A DNA stretch of 46,251 nucleotides, from NCBI RefSeq assembly GCF_009758415.1, contig NZ_WQRF01000013.1, forward strand, positions 1 to 46,251, written 5' to 3'. Below are positions 32,630 through 41,654 of this stretch, piece by piece. The position numbers and the translations under genes are program-made. The notes below the pieces were generated by a model. That model saw only the letters and a program-made list of their open reading frames with translations. It was not told the DNA's origin and did no database searches. Origin of the DNA: Devosia marina (lineage in GTDB: Bacteria; Pseudomonadota; Alphaproteobacteria; Rhizobiales; Devosiaceae). Position 1 is the stretch's first letter. Every line of letters begins with the position of its first letter.

Positions 32630-33574
32630 ATGACAACTGAACCCATCACGTCAAAGCCCCGGCGAAAGGTGCGCAATTTCTCCCTGCTCTCCAACAGGGC
32701 CGGGGCCGCCTTCATGCTCCCTGCGGGCCTCCTCGTCTCGGTGTTCGTGATCGTCCCGTTCTTCTGGGTGATCTTCGTCTCCTTTACCAACAGGACCCTG
32801 ATCGGCCGGACAGCACTCAATCCGGAGTTTGTGGGCCTGGGCAATTATCTGGCGCTGTTCGACCCGGCCACTTTCTTTCAGCGCGGCCAGTTCGGCTTCT
32901 CGCTCATTCTGACCACCCAGTTCGTGCTGGCCTCGGCGCTGATCGGGCAGGCACTGCTTGGCCTGCTCCTGGCCTGGCTGATCCAGACCGTGCCGCCCTG
33001 GGTCAAGCGCATTACCGAGACCTTCGTCATCGCCGCCTGGATCCTGCCCGAAGTGGTCATCGGCTTTGCCTGGTTCGCCTTTCTGGACCGCGACCAGGGC
33101 ACGCTCAATGCGCTGCTCACCGGGTTCGGCCTGCCGCCGGGGGATTTCCTGCTCGAGCAGCCCTTCTGGGTCATCGTGGTGTTCAACACCTGGCGCGGCG
33201 CGGCCTTCTCGATGATGCTGTTCAACTCGGCCTTCTCGTCGATCCCGCCGAGCTATTTCCAGGCCGCGGACGTGGCTGGCGCCTCAAGCTGGCAGAAATT
33301 CCGCGATATCGGCCTGCCGCTCATTCGCGGCCATATCGTCACCGATCTCATCCTCATTACCATGTGGACGTTCAATACGTTCACGCCGTTCCTGCTCACC
33401 AATGGCGGGCCGAGCTACCGCACTGAATTGGTTTCCATTTACAATTATCGCGTCGCCTTCCAGGACTTCCAGTTCGGCAAGGGCGCTGCGGTGGGTGTGA
33501 TCATGATGCTGATCAACCTGGCTTTTGCGCTGGTCTATCTCAGCCTGGGCCGCAAGAAGGCGCCCAAATCATGA
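32630..33574 (+). CDS. Sugar ABC transporter permease, MalF/UgpA type
   Basis: A 314-residue permease. The first helix is AAFMLPAGLLVSVFVIVPFF. Later segments include FVGLGNYLALFD and an EAA loop (YFQAADVAGASSWQKFRDIG) for the ATPase, and LLTNGGPSYRTELVSIYNY is characteristic of CUT1 permeases. ATG 32630 is used; a GTG two codons earlier is possible. It overlaps the next gene by 4 bp. The 200-bp gap before it contains the stem-loop at 32439. Confidence 0.9.
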   Translation: MTTEPITSKPRRKVRNFSLLSNRAGAAFMLPAGLLVSVFVIVPFFWVIFVSFTNRTLIGRTALNPEFVGLGNYLALFDPATFFQRGQFGFSLILTTQFVLASALIGQALLGLLLAWLIQTVPPWVKRITETFVIAAWILPEVVIGFAWFAFLDRDQGTLNALLTGFGLPPGDFLLEQPFWVIVVFNTWRGAAFSMMLFNSAFSSIPPSYFQAADVAGASSWQKFRDIGLPLIRGHIVTDLILITMWTFNTFTPFLLTNGGPSYRTELVSIYNYRVAFQDFQFGKGAAVGVIMMLINLAFALVYLSLGRKKAPKS

Positions 33575-34401
33575 AGCTCACTCTTCCAGCTTATGTCGGC
33601 CGTATCGCCTTTTCGGCCCTCGCTGCCCTGATCGGCGCGATATTCGCGTTGCCGCTCATCTGGTTCATTTTCGCGCCCTTCAATGCGCGGGCTGAACTCG
33701 GCCTGGCAATTCCCGACCCGTGGACGCTCTCCAATTTTGCCACCGTATTCGGCAATTCCTACGCGGTTCAGGCACTCTGGAACAGTTTCATCCAGGCCAC
33801 CGGCGGTGTCATCCTGGTGGGTGCGGCGGCGACATTGGCCGCTTATGCCCTGAGCCGCTCCTCGGTGCCGGGCAAGGGAGCCGTCACCTATACTTTGCTG
33901 CTGTTTTCCTCTGTCGTTTCGGGATCTGCCGCCATGGTGCCGATCTTCCTCATCGTTTCGGCCATGGGGATCATGGACACGCACATTGCCGTCATCCTGA
34001 CATTCGCTGGCGGGCTCCTGCCGACGGCCATGTTCATCCTCCGCGATTTCATCGACTCCATCCCAAAATCCTATGAGGAAAGTGCCATGGTGGCGGGGGC
34101 GTCGCCGGTCCAGGCTTTCTTCGATGTCGCCCTGCCGGTCATCCGGCCCGGCATCGTGGTCGTGGTGGTCTGGGCGTTCGTCAATATCTGGGGGAGCTTC
34201 CTCATTCCCTTCATTCTTCTGCGCAGCTCGGACAACATGCCGGCCTCGGTGGCGATCTATTCCTTCTACTCGGAAGCGGGTACGCCCATCGTCACCCTGC
34301 TCGCCGCCTATGCGCTCATCTATTCGCTGCCCGTCGTGGCTCTGTATCTCTTCGTCAGCTGGAAGTTCGGTTTCCGGTTCTTCGGCGGCATCAAGGCTTG
34401 A
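33571..34401 (+). CDS. Sugar ABC transporter permease, MalG/UgpE type
   Basis: A 276-residue permease with six helices. It has the CUT1 EAA loop SYEESAMVAGASPVQAFFDV and DFIDSIPKSYEES upstream, the second-permease pattern. ATGA overlap joins it to the preceding permease, and the ATPase gene follows after 7 bp. It forms the membrane channel with its partner. Confidence 0.9.
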   Translation: MKLTLPAYVGRIAFSALAALIGAIFALPLIWFIFAPFNARAELGLAIPDPWTLSNFATVFGNSYAVQALWNSFIQATGGVILVGAAATLAAYALSRSSVPGKGAVTYTLLLFSSVVSGSAAMVPIFLIVSAMGIMDTHIAVILTFAGGLLPTAMFILRDFIDSIPKSYEESAMVAGASPVQAFFDVALPVIRPGIVVVVVWAFVNIWGSFLIPFILLRSSDNMPASVAIYSFYSEAGTPIVTLLAAYALIYSLPVVALYLFVSWKFGFRFFGGIKA

Positions 34402-34408
34402 TCATTTC

Positions 34409-35515
34409 ATGGCTTCTGTTGAATTCAAAAACGTCTCCAAGAGCTTCAACGCCTTCAAGGCCGTATCGGACGTTAGTCTCGATATTGGTGATGGCGAGTT
34501 CGTCTGTCTTCTCGGTCCTTCGGGATGCGGCAAGACCACCTCTCTCAGGATGATGGCGGGCCTGGAAACGCCGACCTCGGGGCAGATCCTGATTGGCGGC
34601 AAGGAGGTGACTCATCTCCACCCCAAGGACCGCAACATCGCCATGGTGTTTCAGGACTACGCGCTCTATCCGCATATGAATCTGGCGGACAACATGGCCT
34701 ATCCGCTCAAGGTGCGCGGCGAGCCAGTTCAGAAGCGCCATGCCCGTGCAAGAGAAGTCGCCGACGTGCTCAAGATCGGCCATCTGATGGACCGCCTGCC
34801 CAGCCAGATTTCGGGCGGCCAGCAGCAACGGACTTCGCTGGCGCGAGCTCTGGTCTATCCGGCGCAGGTTTATCTCTTTGACGAACCGCTTTCCAATCTC
34901 GACGCCAAGCTGCGCCTCGAGGCCCGCGGGTTCCTCAACCACCTGCAGCGCGACATGGGCATGACCGCAGTCTATGTCACCCATGATCAGGCAGAGGCGA
35001 TGGCCCTGGCCACCCGCATCGCGGTCATGGATCAGGGCAAGATCGTGCAGTACGCTTCGCCCATCGAGATCTACCGCCGTCCGGCCACCACCTTTGTCGC
35101 CAATTTCGTCGGCAACCCGCCGATGAACCTGGTGGAGGTGGAGTGTGAGCAGGGCGAGGGTCAGTTGCTGCTCAAGGGCGAGGGGCTCACCATGCAAGGC
35201 CTGCCGATGACCGATGCCATCGGCAAGGCACTGGCCACGAGCGGCAAGAAACTGACGTTGGGCGTGCGCCCGGAACATCTGGCAATTGCCGCTGCTGGCG
35301 CCAGCAACACAGTCACGGCGCCGCTGTTTGCCAATGAAAATATGGGCCCGGAAAGCCTCGTGACACTCGACCGTGGCGAGAATGCGCGGATCACGGCCCG
35401 TATCTTCACCGACGATCACTTAAACGTCGACAAGGTGGTGACGCTCAGCTTTTTGGCTGAGCATGTGCATCTCTTTGATGGCACTGGAAAACGTATCCCG
35501 GTTGCTGGGGAATGA
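34409..35515 (+). CDS. Sugar ABC transporter ATPase, UgpC/MsmK type
   Basis: A 368-residue ATPase. Walker A is GPSGCGKT at 36-43, followed by the Q-loop [11 protein letters not shown], signature ISGGQQQR, Walker B VYLFDEP and switch His in YVTHDQAEA. The C-terminal OB-fold/TOBE region (from about 235, including [10 protein letters not shown]) is normal for CUT1 ATPases, which some bacteria share between transporters. All catalytic residues are present. ATG 34409 lies 7 bp after the preceding stop. Confidence 0.93.
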   Translation: MASVEFKNVSKSFNAFKAVSDVSLDIGDGEFVCLLGPSGCGKTTSLRMMAGLETPTSGQILIGGKEVTHLHPKDRNIAMVFQDYALYPHMNLADNMAYPLKVRGEPVQKRHARAREVADVLKIGHLMDRLPSQISGGQQQRTSLARALVYPAQVYLFDEPLSNLDAKLRLEARGFLNHLQRDMGMTAVYVTHDQAEAMALATRIAVMDQGKIVQYASPIEIYRRPATTFVANFVGNPPMNLVEVECEQGEGQLLLKGEGLTMQGLPMTDAIGKALATSGKKLTLGVRPEHLAIAAAGASNTVTAPLFANENMGPESLVTLDRGENARITARIFTDDHLNVDKVVTLSFLAEHVHLFDGTGKRIPVAGE

Positions 35516-35624
35516 CCGGCCAATTGCAGCACGAGGGGGCTCTGCGCCACCCCGTTCTCATCTCCCCACCGTCGAGAGGGGAGGGGATCGCCCTATTCAC
35601 GTGGCTGCACGTCGAGAAACGTCA

Positions 35625-37031
35625 ATGACCACGATCACCACCCATGTCACCCGCGCCGACCAGGCCGCAAACCCCTATTTCTACATCCCATTCGATGTTC
35701 CCGAGGCCACGACCCGCATCGATGTCGTCCTCACCTATGCCAAGGCGGAGGACTGTATCATCGATCTGGGCGCATTTGATCCGCGTGACACCGGCTATCC
35801 GACCCAGCAAGGCTTCCGCGGCTGGAGCGGGGGCGCGCGCGACCGCTTTTTCATCGCGACCGACGACGCCACGCCGGGTTATATCCATGGCGAGATTCAG
35901 CCCGGCACCTGGAACGTCATTCTCGGACTCTATCAGGTCCCTGTGGCGGGAGCGGACGTCACCGTTACCATCACGCTCGACAGCGCTCACCGCCGGCTCG
36001 AACCGCAGCCGGCGCGCACCTTTCCGGTCCGATCCGAACCAGGTTGGTACAGGGGCGACCTGCACTGCCATACCTTCCATTCCGATGCCAAGGGTTCGCC
36101 CGAACTGCTGCATGCTGCGGCCAACCAGGCCGGGCTCGATTTCCTTGCTGTGGCCGACCACAACACCATTACCCAGAGGCGGTATTTCCACCCACAGTCT
36201 TCGCCCGAACTGATTTTCGTGCGCGCCATGGAGGTCACGACCGCCGTGGGGCACGCCAATGTCTACGGCATGGATGAATGGGTCGACTTCCGCATGACCC
36301 ATCTCAGTGATGCCCATGTGCTCGAAAGGCTGGTGCACGAGAAGGGCGGGCTGCTTTCGATCAATCACGACAAGCCCACGATCCCCTGGGACTATGAATT
36401 TCCCGTCGCCGACTGCCAGGAAGTCTGGCAATCGACATGGCTGGCCTGGAACTGGATTTCCCTTGAGCGCTACCAGCAGCGGCTTGCCGCCGGGCAGCGG
36501 ATTTCGGCCATCGGTGGCTCCGATTATCACCAGCCTGACCGGCTGATGCCCGAGGGTCCGCTGGTGTTGGCACGCCCCACGACCGTGCTGTTCCTGCCCG
36601 AACTGAGCGAAGACGCCGTGTTGGCAGCGATGAAGGCTGGACACGGCTATGTGACGGAAAGCCCGACGGGCCCCCATCTGGAAATGCGCGTGGGCGACAT
36701 CGTGATGGGGGGCATGGCACGCGCGCTCGCTGAGGTCGAGGTGGTGGCGCGTGGCGCGGCGGGTGACCTCCTGGTGCTGATCGATGCGACGGGGCTGGTC
36801 GCCAAGCTTGAAATTGACAGCGATGATTGGTCGGCCAGCATACCACTGCCGCCCGTCCAGAAATTCATTCGGGCCGAAATCATCGCCGGTGATGCCAGCC
36901 GCGCGCGACTAATCGCCGAGTTCACTGCTGCGCTCGACGGGTGTGCACTCCCCTGGCAGCTCAAGGGTGCTGACCTCGTGGATCAACCTATCCGCAGAGC
37001 CCTGGGCAATCCCATCTACATCGGAGCGTAA
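35625..37031 (+). CDS. CehA/McbA-family metallohydrolase (PHP domain)
   Basis: A 468-residue protein. The PHP metal site appears as GDLHCHTFHSD at 144-154, LAVADHNTITQ, EVTTAVGHANVYG and GGSDYHQPD. The first 130 residues form a beta-rich N-terminal domain (FDVPEATTRIDVVLTY). CehA/McbA members hydrolyse esters, carbamates or phosphoesters; the natural substrate here is unknown. It starts 110 bp after the ATPase gene and ends 3 bp before the IolE-like gene, so it belongs to the catabolic operon. No signal peptide is evident. Confidence 0.83.
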   Translation: MTTITTHVTRADQAANPYFYIPFDVPEATTRIDVVLTYAKAEDCIIDLGAFDPRDTGYPTQQGFRGWSGGARDRFFIATDDATPGYIHGEIQPGTWNVILGLYQVPVAGADVTVTITLDSAHRRLEPQPARTFPVRSEPGWYRGDLHCHTFHSDAKGSPELLHAAANQAGLDFLAVADHNTITQRRYFHPQSSPELIFVRAMEVTTAVGHANVYGMDEWVDFRMTHLSDAHVLERLVHEKGGLLSINHDKPTIPWDYEFPVADCQEVWQSTWLAWNWISLERYQQRLAAGQRISAIGGSDYHQPDRLMPEGPLVLARPTTVLFLPELSEDAVLAAMKAGHGYVTESPTGPHLEMRVGDIVMGGMARALAEVEVVARGAAGDLLVLIDATGLVAKLEIDSDDWSASIPLPPVQKFIRAEIIAGDASRARLIAEFTAALDGCALPWQLKGADLVDQPIRRALGNPIYIGA

Positions 37032-37034
37032 ACC

Positions 37035-37889
37035 ATGCTTATCGCCAACGCGCCCTGTTCCTGGGGCGTCACCTATCCGACGGGCAATGACTATAGCTGG
37101 CAGCGTTATCTCGATGAGGTGGCGGCAGCAGGCTATCGCGGTACCGAATTGGGTCCCTTCGGTTTCCTGCCCAAAGACGCGGAACTGCTCAAGGCCGAAC
37201 TCGCAACGCGCAACCTCGAGATGATCGGGGCAACTCATGTTCACACGTTCGGCGATGCCACTTCAGCGCCCGTTCTCATGCAGACGCTGCGCGAACTTGC
37301 GTCGCTGCTGGTCTCGCTGGGGGCAAAGCACCTGGTGATCATGGATGAGAGTAATTTTTATCCCAAGGGACAGGAAGGCGTGCTCGATGACGCCGGATGG
37401 GCGGGCCTGATCCAGATGGTCCGGGACGGGCAGGCGCTGGTCGAGGGCGAGTACGGGCTCCAGCTCAGCTTTCATCCCCATATCGGCACGGCAATCGAGC
37501 GGGAAGCTCAGATCGATCGCCTGCTGGCCGAGACCGACATCTCGCTCTGCTTCGATACCGGCCACCACGCCTTCTGGGACCAGGATCCGCTGGCCTATAT
37601 GGAACGGGTGTTTCCCCGCATCGCCTATATGCATCTCAAGAACGTCAATGGGGCGGTGCGCCGACGCGTGCTTGAGGGCGAGCTTTCGGTCGCCGACTCT
37701 TATGATGCAGGGGTGATGTGTCCACTGCCGGACGGAGTGGTGGATATCCAGGCGGTGATGCGTCTGCTTGAAGCGCGCGGTTTTGTGGGCCCCATCGTGG
37801 TGGAACAGGATGTCGCCGCCGATGCCAGGGAGACGCCGCTCGAACTCGCCACCCGCAATCTTGCCTATATGAACGCCATTGCCAAATGA
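37035..37889 (+). CDS. IolE/sugar phosphate isomerase-like TIM-barrel protein
   Basis: A 284-residue xylose-isomerase-like barrel. The start NAPCSWGV is that of inosose dehydratase IolE relatives. Metal or substrate residues are in LQLSFHPHIGTAIE, LCFDTGHHAFW and YMHLKNVNG, with a late VVEQDVA. It could dehydrate or isomerise a keto-sugar or keto-inositol. Adjacent Gfo/Idh/MocA and transporter genes fit polyol catabolism, but no complete iol set is present, so the substrate is open. It overlaps the next gene by 4 bp. Confidence 0.83.
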   Translation: MLIANAPCSWGVTYPTGNDYSWQRYLDEVAAAGYRGTELGPFGFLPKDAELLKAELATRNLEMIGATHVHTFGDATSAPVLMQTLRELASLLVSLGAKHLVIMDESNFYPKGQEGVLDDAGWAGLIQMVRDGQALVEGEYGLQLSFHPHIGTAIEREAQIDRLLAETDISLCFDTGHHAFWDQDPLAYMERVFPRIAYMHLKNVNGAVRRRVLEGELSVADSYDAGVMCPLPDGVVDIQAVMRLLEARGFVGPIVVEQDVAADARETPLELATRNLAYMNAIAK

Positions 37890-38956
37890 CCCAAACTCTT
37901 AAAGTGGGCCTGATCGGCCTGGGTGAAGTCGCCCAACTCATGCATCTGCCGCTTTTGGCCGATGACCAGCGATTTTCCATTGCCGCGATCACCGATGTGT
38001 CGCCGAGCCTGGTCGAACATATCGCCCGCCGCTATGGCGTGCCCACGCGCCATGACAATGCAGCAGCGCTGAACGCTGATCCGGGACTCGATGCGGTCTT
38101 CATCCTGACGCCCGATCACCTCCATGCCGATCTGCTGGCTGAGGCGATCCGATCGGGCAAGCATGTCTTCATCGAAAAGCCGGCCTGCCTGACCGCCGAC
38201 CAGCTGCGCCCGATCCTCGATATTCCCCAGCGTCCCGGTCAAGTGGTCTTTGTTGGCTATATGCGGCGCTTCTCGCGGCCCTTTCTCGAACTCAAGGACC
38301 GCCTGCCGGCTCTCGACACGATCCGCCACGTCCGTATCCGCGACATCATCCGCGAGGCGCCGTTCTTCGTGGCGCAAACACGTAACGTCTTCAGGCCCGA
38401 CGATGTTTCGCCCGATCTCATCGCCGCTGGCCGGGCCCGCACCCAGGCAATACTCCGCTCGGTCATGGGCGAGGATTGCCCGCCCGATGCGCTTCGCGCC
38501 TATCAGGTCCTGACCGGCCTTTCTTCGCATAGTATTTCGGCGATGCGTGATCTTCTGGGCTTGCCCCGGCGGGTCCGCCACGCCACCCAGCACAACGGAG
38601 AAACCGTCATCGCGCTCTTCGACTATGGACACTTCACCGCCCTTTACGAGGCGGTCATCGACGACGTCTCGCGCTTCGACGCCGGCATTGAAGTGCTGAC
38701 CCAGTCTCAGCATTTCAAGCTCAACTATGACACGCCCTATATCCGCAACCTGCCGACACGCCTGGAAATCACGTCTTCAACGGCGACCGAAACCGGCACG
38801 GAAGTGTTCGGCCCGGTCTACGAAGACCCGTTCCGCATCGAGCTTGGCGCTTTCCTTGACAGCGTCCTCAACGGTACGCCCAACAAGACCACACTCGAGG
38901 ACTCCCTTGCCGACCTCAAGCTCTTTGCCGAGATCGGCCAGCACTTCAGGACCTGA
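37886..38956 (+). CDS. Gfo/Idh/MocA-family oxidoreductase
   Basis: A 356-residue NAD(P)-dependent dehydrogenase. The Rossmann start is KVGLIGLGEVAQLMHLP (GxGxxx). FILTPDHLHADLLAEAIRSG and KHVFIEKPACLT contain the EKP motif with catalytic-site Lys, and a C-terminal alpha/beta substrate domain follows. Members oxidise inositols, sugars and sugar acids. It is the last gene of the plus-strand operon, linked to the IolE-like gene by ATGA. Its specific substrate cannot be read from the sequence. Confidence 0.87.
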   Translation: MTQTLKVGLIGLGEVAQLMHLPLLADDQRFSIAAITDVSPSLVEHIARRYGVPTRHDNAAALNADPGLDAVFILTPDHLHADLLAEAIRSGKHVFIEKPACLTADQLRPILDIPQRPGQVVFVGYMRRFSRPFLELKDRLPALDTIRHVRIRDIIREAPFFVAQTRNVFRPDDVSPDLIAAGRARTQAILRSVMGEDCPPDALRAYQVLTGLSSHSISAMRDLLGLPRRVRHATQHNGETVIALFDYGHFTALYEAVIDDVSRFDAGIEVLTQSQHFKLNYDTPYIRNLPTRLEITSSTATETGTEVFGPVYEDPFRIELGAFLDSVLNGTPNKTTLEDSLADLKLFAEIGQHFRT

Positions 38957-39181
38957 CATTAGCCGGCAGCGGCGTGGGGCGGAACGGTCAGGAATAGCTG
39001 CCGCTCAAAATGTTCCTGCGGGCGGGTTCGTTCAACTGTTCCTTTTTAAGCGGAGACAGGTGGTCGATGCGGGGTGTAGACAATGATCGAGCGGTTTCTG
39101 CGCGGCAGAAGTAGGGTTGTCAGCCGTAAATTCTGGCACACGCGCGGACGGCGCGGGTTGCAATATATTCCGTAGGGCGGC
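38957..39181. other. Intergenic region after the sugar operon
   Basis: About 225 bp without a gene that I can support, the first part of a 357-bp gap. A 7-bp repeat CGGCAGC/GCTGCCG (38964-39003) with a long loop may act as a weak terminator. No RNA gene is recognised. Confidence 0.35.
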
Positions 39182-39206
39182 GGAACGACTTGGTTAGCTT
39201 ATGGTT
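39182..39206 (+). promoter_or_regulatory. Candidate EcfG-type (general stress) promoter
   Basis: GGAAC at 39182-39186 and GGTT at 39203-39206 are separated by 16 bp, close to the GGAAC-N16/17-CGTT pattern used by EcfG sigma factors in alphaproteobacteria. It lies about 110 bp before the sensor-kinase start. The -10 lacks the preferred C, so the match is partial. Confidence 0.4.
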
Positions 39207-39313
39207 TCGTCCTGAGCGGATGCGCTGAAGCTGTTCCTCAGTGCCTTTGGTTGGTTTCATAGTTCAGCTTCTGGCCCCGATCCATCTGTCGGTCCACGCC
39301 GTAGCTGGTTCGT

Positions 39314-40873
39314 GTGTCATTGTATCCTGTTTGGATCTGGGAAAAATTGCTTGCAGGTTTAGTCGTTCGTTCATCCAAGGCTGCGATCGCGTTCATAGTC
39401 GCGAGCCTCGTTTTCTTTTTCTTCGTCGTTGGGGCGCTGATATTTCATTGGCACAAAGACACCGAGAGTCGGGCCGCCGCTTCCGCGATCGCTGCGGCTC
39501 AGGCTGTAAAGATCAATACGGGGTGGATTGTTGAAGTCGCCGAGCAAGCTCTGCACCGGATGGACCTTGCGCTCGAAGCAGATCTAACGCCAGGTAGTGG
39601 CGAAACGCAGTCTCGAATAGAAGAGGCGCTTGAGGGGCTACCGGACAGCGCCAAAGCCTACATTGTCTCTGCTGAAGGTCGGACGCTGTACACGACAGAT
39701 CCCGGCTTCGTTAATATAGATATTCGCGACCGGGACTATTTTGCGGGTCCGGCCCTGGGGGAGGCGTTTCACACCTCTTCGCTTCTGGTCAGCCGTCTGG
39801 ACGGATCGCAAATATTCGCCTTCAGCCAGCGGTTGGAGCGCGGCGGCGACTTCGTCGGGGTAGCGGTCATCTCTTTCAATGTGGATCTTCTCGGCGATCT
39901 TCTGGACTCCCTCGCATTGGATCCTGGGTCGTCTGTCAGCATCGTGCGCAAGGACGGCATGCTCGTCGGTCGCTTTCCGAAGGCCGACGGCCCGATCGAT
40001 CTTCGCGAGCACGTGCTTTTCACAGATCACCTGCCACTCGCAGCGACCGGTACATATGCGGCGATATCACCGGTCGATCAAAAGGCGCGGATTGTTGGTT
40101 ATGCTGCCGTTCCAGATACAAGTTTGATTGCCGTCGCCTCGGTCAGCATGTCCGAGACGCTTGGACGCTTCTGGCGCGGCGTCCGGGCAGTGCTTCTTGT
40201 GATCATTCCTGTCGGCCTGGGACTGACGCTAGCGGCCTTCGGCATCGTGCGACTTTTGCTTAAGGACAATCAGAGGCGAGAGGAACTTGAACGCGCCTTG
40301 AAAACTAACACGTTGATGTTCCGAGAAATACATCATCGTGTCAAAAACAACCTTCAGTCGATGCAATCGCTCATTCGGATGCAGGATCTACCCAGCGACG
40401 TGAAGCGGGACATCCATTTGCGCTTTGCCGCCATGTCTTCGGTCCACGAACACATGTACCACCACGATGCTTATGCGGCCCTGGAGGCGCCAGCGTTCGT
40501 GGCCTCCATTGTCGAGCCACTGGTGGAAGCTTACGGGTCTCCTGCCATTCTTGAGCTCGACATTGCTCCTATCGCAATAGACCACGACCGAGCCACACCC
40601 TTGGCGCTGCTCTTGAATGAGGTGGTCACCAATGCGCTCAAGCACGCATTTTTTGGTGGGGAGCAGGGTAAGCTGATCGTCAGTTTGCAGCCCGTAGCTG
40701 ACGGAAAGGCGCTGCTCAAAGTTGCTGACAATGGGGTGGGATACCGACCGGAGGAGATTGTTCAGCGGATGGGCAGCAAACTCATCAATGCAATGGTCAT
40801 GCAGTTGGACGGTCAATGGTCGCAGACCGTTCAAAACGGGGTCGTCTTCAAGGCAGAGGTTACGCTGAACTAG
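39314..40873 (+). CDS. HisKA_2/HWE-type sensor histidine kinase with extracytoplasmic sensor domain
   Basis: A membrane kinase of up to 519 residues. Helix one is at about 23-45. A periplasmic dCache-like domain (about 46-285) has AYIVSAEGRTLYTTD and NIDIRDRDYFAGP. Helix two is at about 290-315, then the dimerisation/phosphoacceptor box FREIHHRVKNNLQSMQSLI (His340/341), the N-box LNEVVTNALKHAFFGG and the G-box DNGVGYRP. This kinase group often feeds PhyR-type general stress signalling. No response regulator is adjacent. The GTG start at 39314 is uncertain; TTG 39347 with GGGA upstream is an alternative. Confidence 0.85.
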   Translation: MSLYPVWIWEKLLAGLVVRSSKAAIAFIVASLVFFFFVVGALIFHWHKDTESRAAASAIAAAQAVKINTGWIVEVAEQALHRMDLALEADLTPGSGETQSRIEEALEGLPDSAKAYIVSAEGRTLYTTDPGFVNIDIRDRDYFAGPALGEAFHTSSLLVSRLDGSQIFAFSQRLERGGDFVGVAVISFNVDLLGDLLDSLALDPGSSVSIVRKDGMLVGRFPKADGPIDLREHVLFTDHLPLAATGTYAAISPVDQKARIVGYAAVPDTSLIAVASVSMSETLGRFWRGVRAVLLVIIPVGLGLTLAAFGIVRLLLKDNQRREELERALKTNTLMFREIHHRVKNNLQSMQSLIRMQDLPSDVKRDIHLRFAAMSSVHEHMYHHDAYAALEAPAFVASIVEPLVEAYGSPAILELDIAPIAIDHDRATPLALLLNEVVTNALKHAFFGGEQGKLIVSLQPVADGKALLKVADNGVGYRPEEIVQRMGSKLINAMVMQLDGQWSQTVQNGVVFKAEVTLN

Positions 40874-40875
40874 GT

Positions 40876-41013
40876 CTTCGAAGCCTTGAGCGATTATTGG
40901 CCGGGGTCCGTATCGAACCTCCAGTGGGCAGCGCGGGCGACTCTTGTGCCAATGCCTTGGCCGAGACCATCAACAGCCTCTAGAGGGCCGAGGTCTTGCG
41001 TGGCCCGCCTCTC
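40876..41013 (+). pseudogene. IS3-family transposase (OrfB) scar
   Basis: In one plus-strand frame the sequence reads SLERLLAGVRIEPPVGSAGD, then SCANALAETINSL, stop, RAEVLRGP. This matches the conserved ERLAEAGIEPSVGSVGDSYDNALAETINGLYKAEV region of IS3-family OrfB, including the catalytic-region AETIN. Only about 45 codons remain and there is an in-frame TAG, so it is a dead fragment just after the kinase gene. It marks past insertion at this spot. Confidence 0.8.
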
Positions 41014-41031
41014 CAATTTGGGAGAGGCGAG

Positions 41032-41654
41032 CTACGCCGCCGGCACGTAGCCTGAACCCAATTCATGCGCAAAGTCGCATATCTCCTGATGTCTGCTGGA
41101 GAGACTCCATGAAAACCGCTGCGGTAACGAGCGCCTCAGAACACGATTTCGACAGCTACTATGCGCGCAAAGTCGAACCCGCGCTTGCCGGTAGATATTG
41201 TCCTGGCTCTCAAACAGGCGTCGGGCAATTGCGGGTATACCAAGCCCACAGAGAACCTTGAGCGCCAGAACAAGGCTCGCCTTGGTAGACAAGGATTCGT
41301 GGCAGCAAACCAGCAGCATGCGGACCATGGCGTCATCGGAGTCCACCTCTGGGTCCGGTTCGGCGTCGTGCCCCTCTAGAGGAGGATGACGCTCTAGGAT
41401 GCGTCGATGCCGTCCCTCCCGGCGAACCGATTCCAGATAGCCATTATACGCCACGCGATAGAGCCATGCCTGGGGACGTCAGGCGGGGTGCCATACGTCC
41501 AGGTTTCCACCGCACGAAGCATGGCCGTCTGCACCGCGTCTTCGATCCTGACGAGGTTCCCCGCGCCCAGCCTCCCCGCAAGCACGGCGACCAAGCGACC
41601 ATAGCTATGCGGGAAGAACTTGGGGTCGAGTAGGTCGTCAGGCAGCGATTTCAC
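41032..41654 (-). pseudogene. ECF RNA polymerase sigma factor (DGPF-associated type), frameshifted and degraded
   Basis: The first part (41654 down to about 41475) has the ECF region 2 pattern YGRLVAVLAGRLGAGNLVRI and EDAVQTAMLRAVETWTYGTP. The second part is in another frame: AYNGYLESVRREGRHRRILE, then DSDDAMVRMLLVCCHESLST and KVLCGLGIPAIARRLFESQD (region 4-like). Continuity VPQAWLYRVAYN needs one extra base at the G-run 41472-41475. The frame then degenerates before the long C-terminal extension expected of sigma factors of this group. It overlaps the yciI gene by 17 bp, the usual pairing of such sigma genes with YciI/DGPF proteins. Confidence 0.82.

Noticed and set aside
34391..35419. A 342-codon minus-strand frame opposite the sugar ATPase gene
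   Set aside because: The plus strand encodes an intact ABC ATPase with all motifs; the antisense frame is a shadow.
35520..35620. GC-rich inverted-repeat-like sequence before the CehA gene
   Set aside because: CTCCCC/GGGGAG pairings exist but are short and irregular. It could be a small dispersed repeat, but one copy in the window is not enough to claim it.
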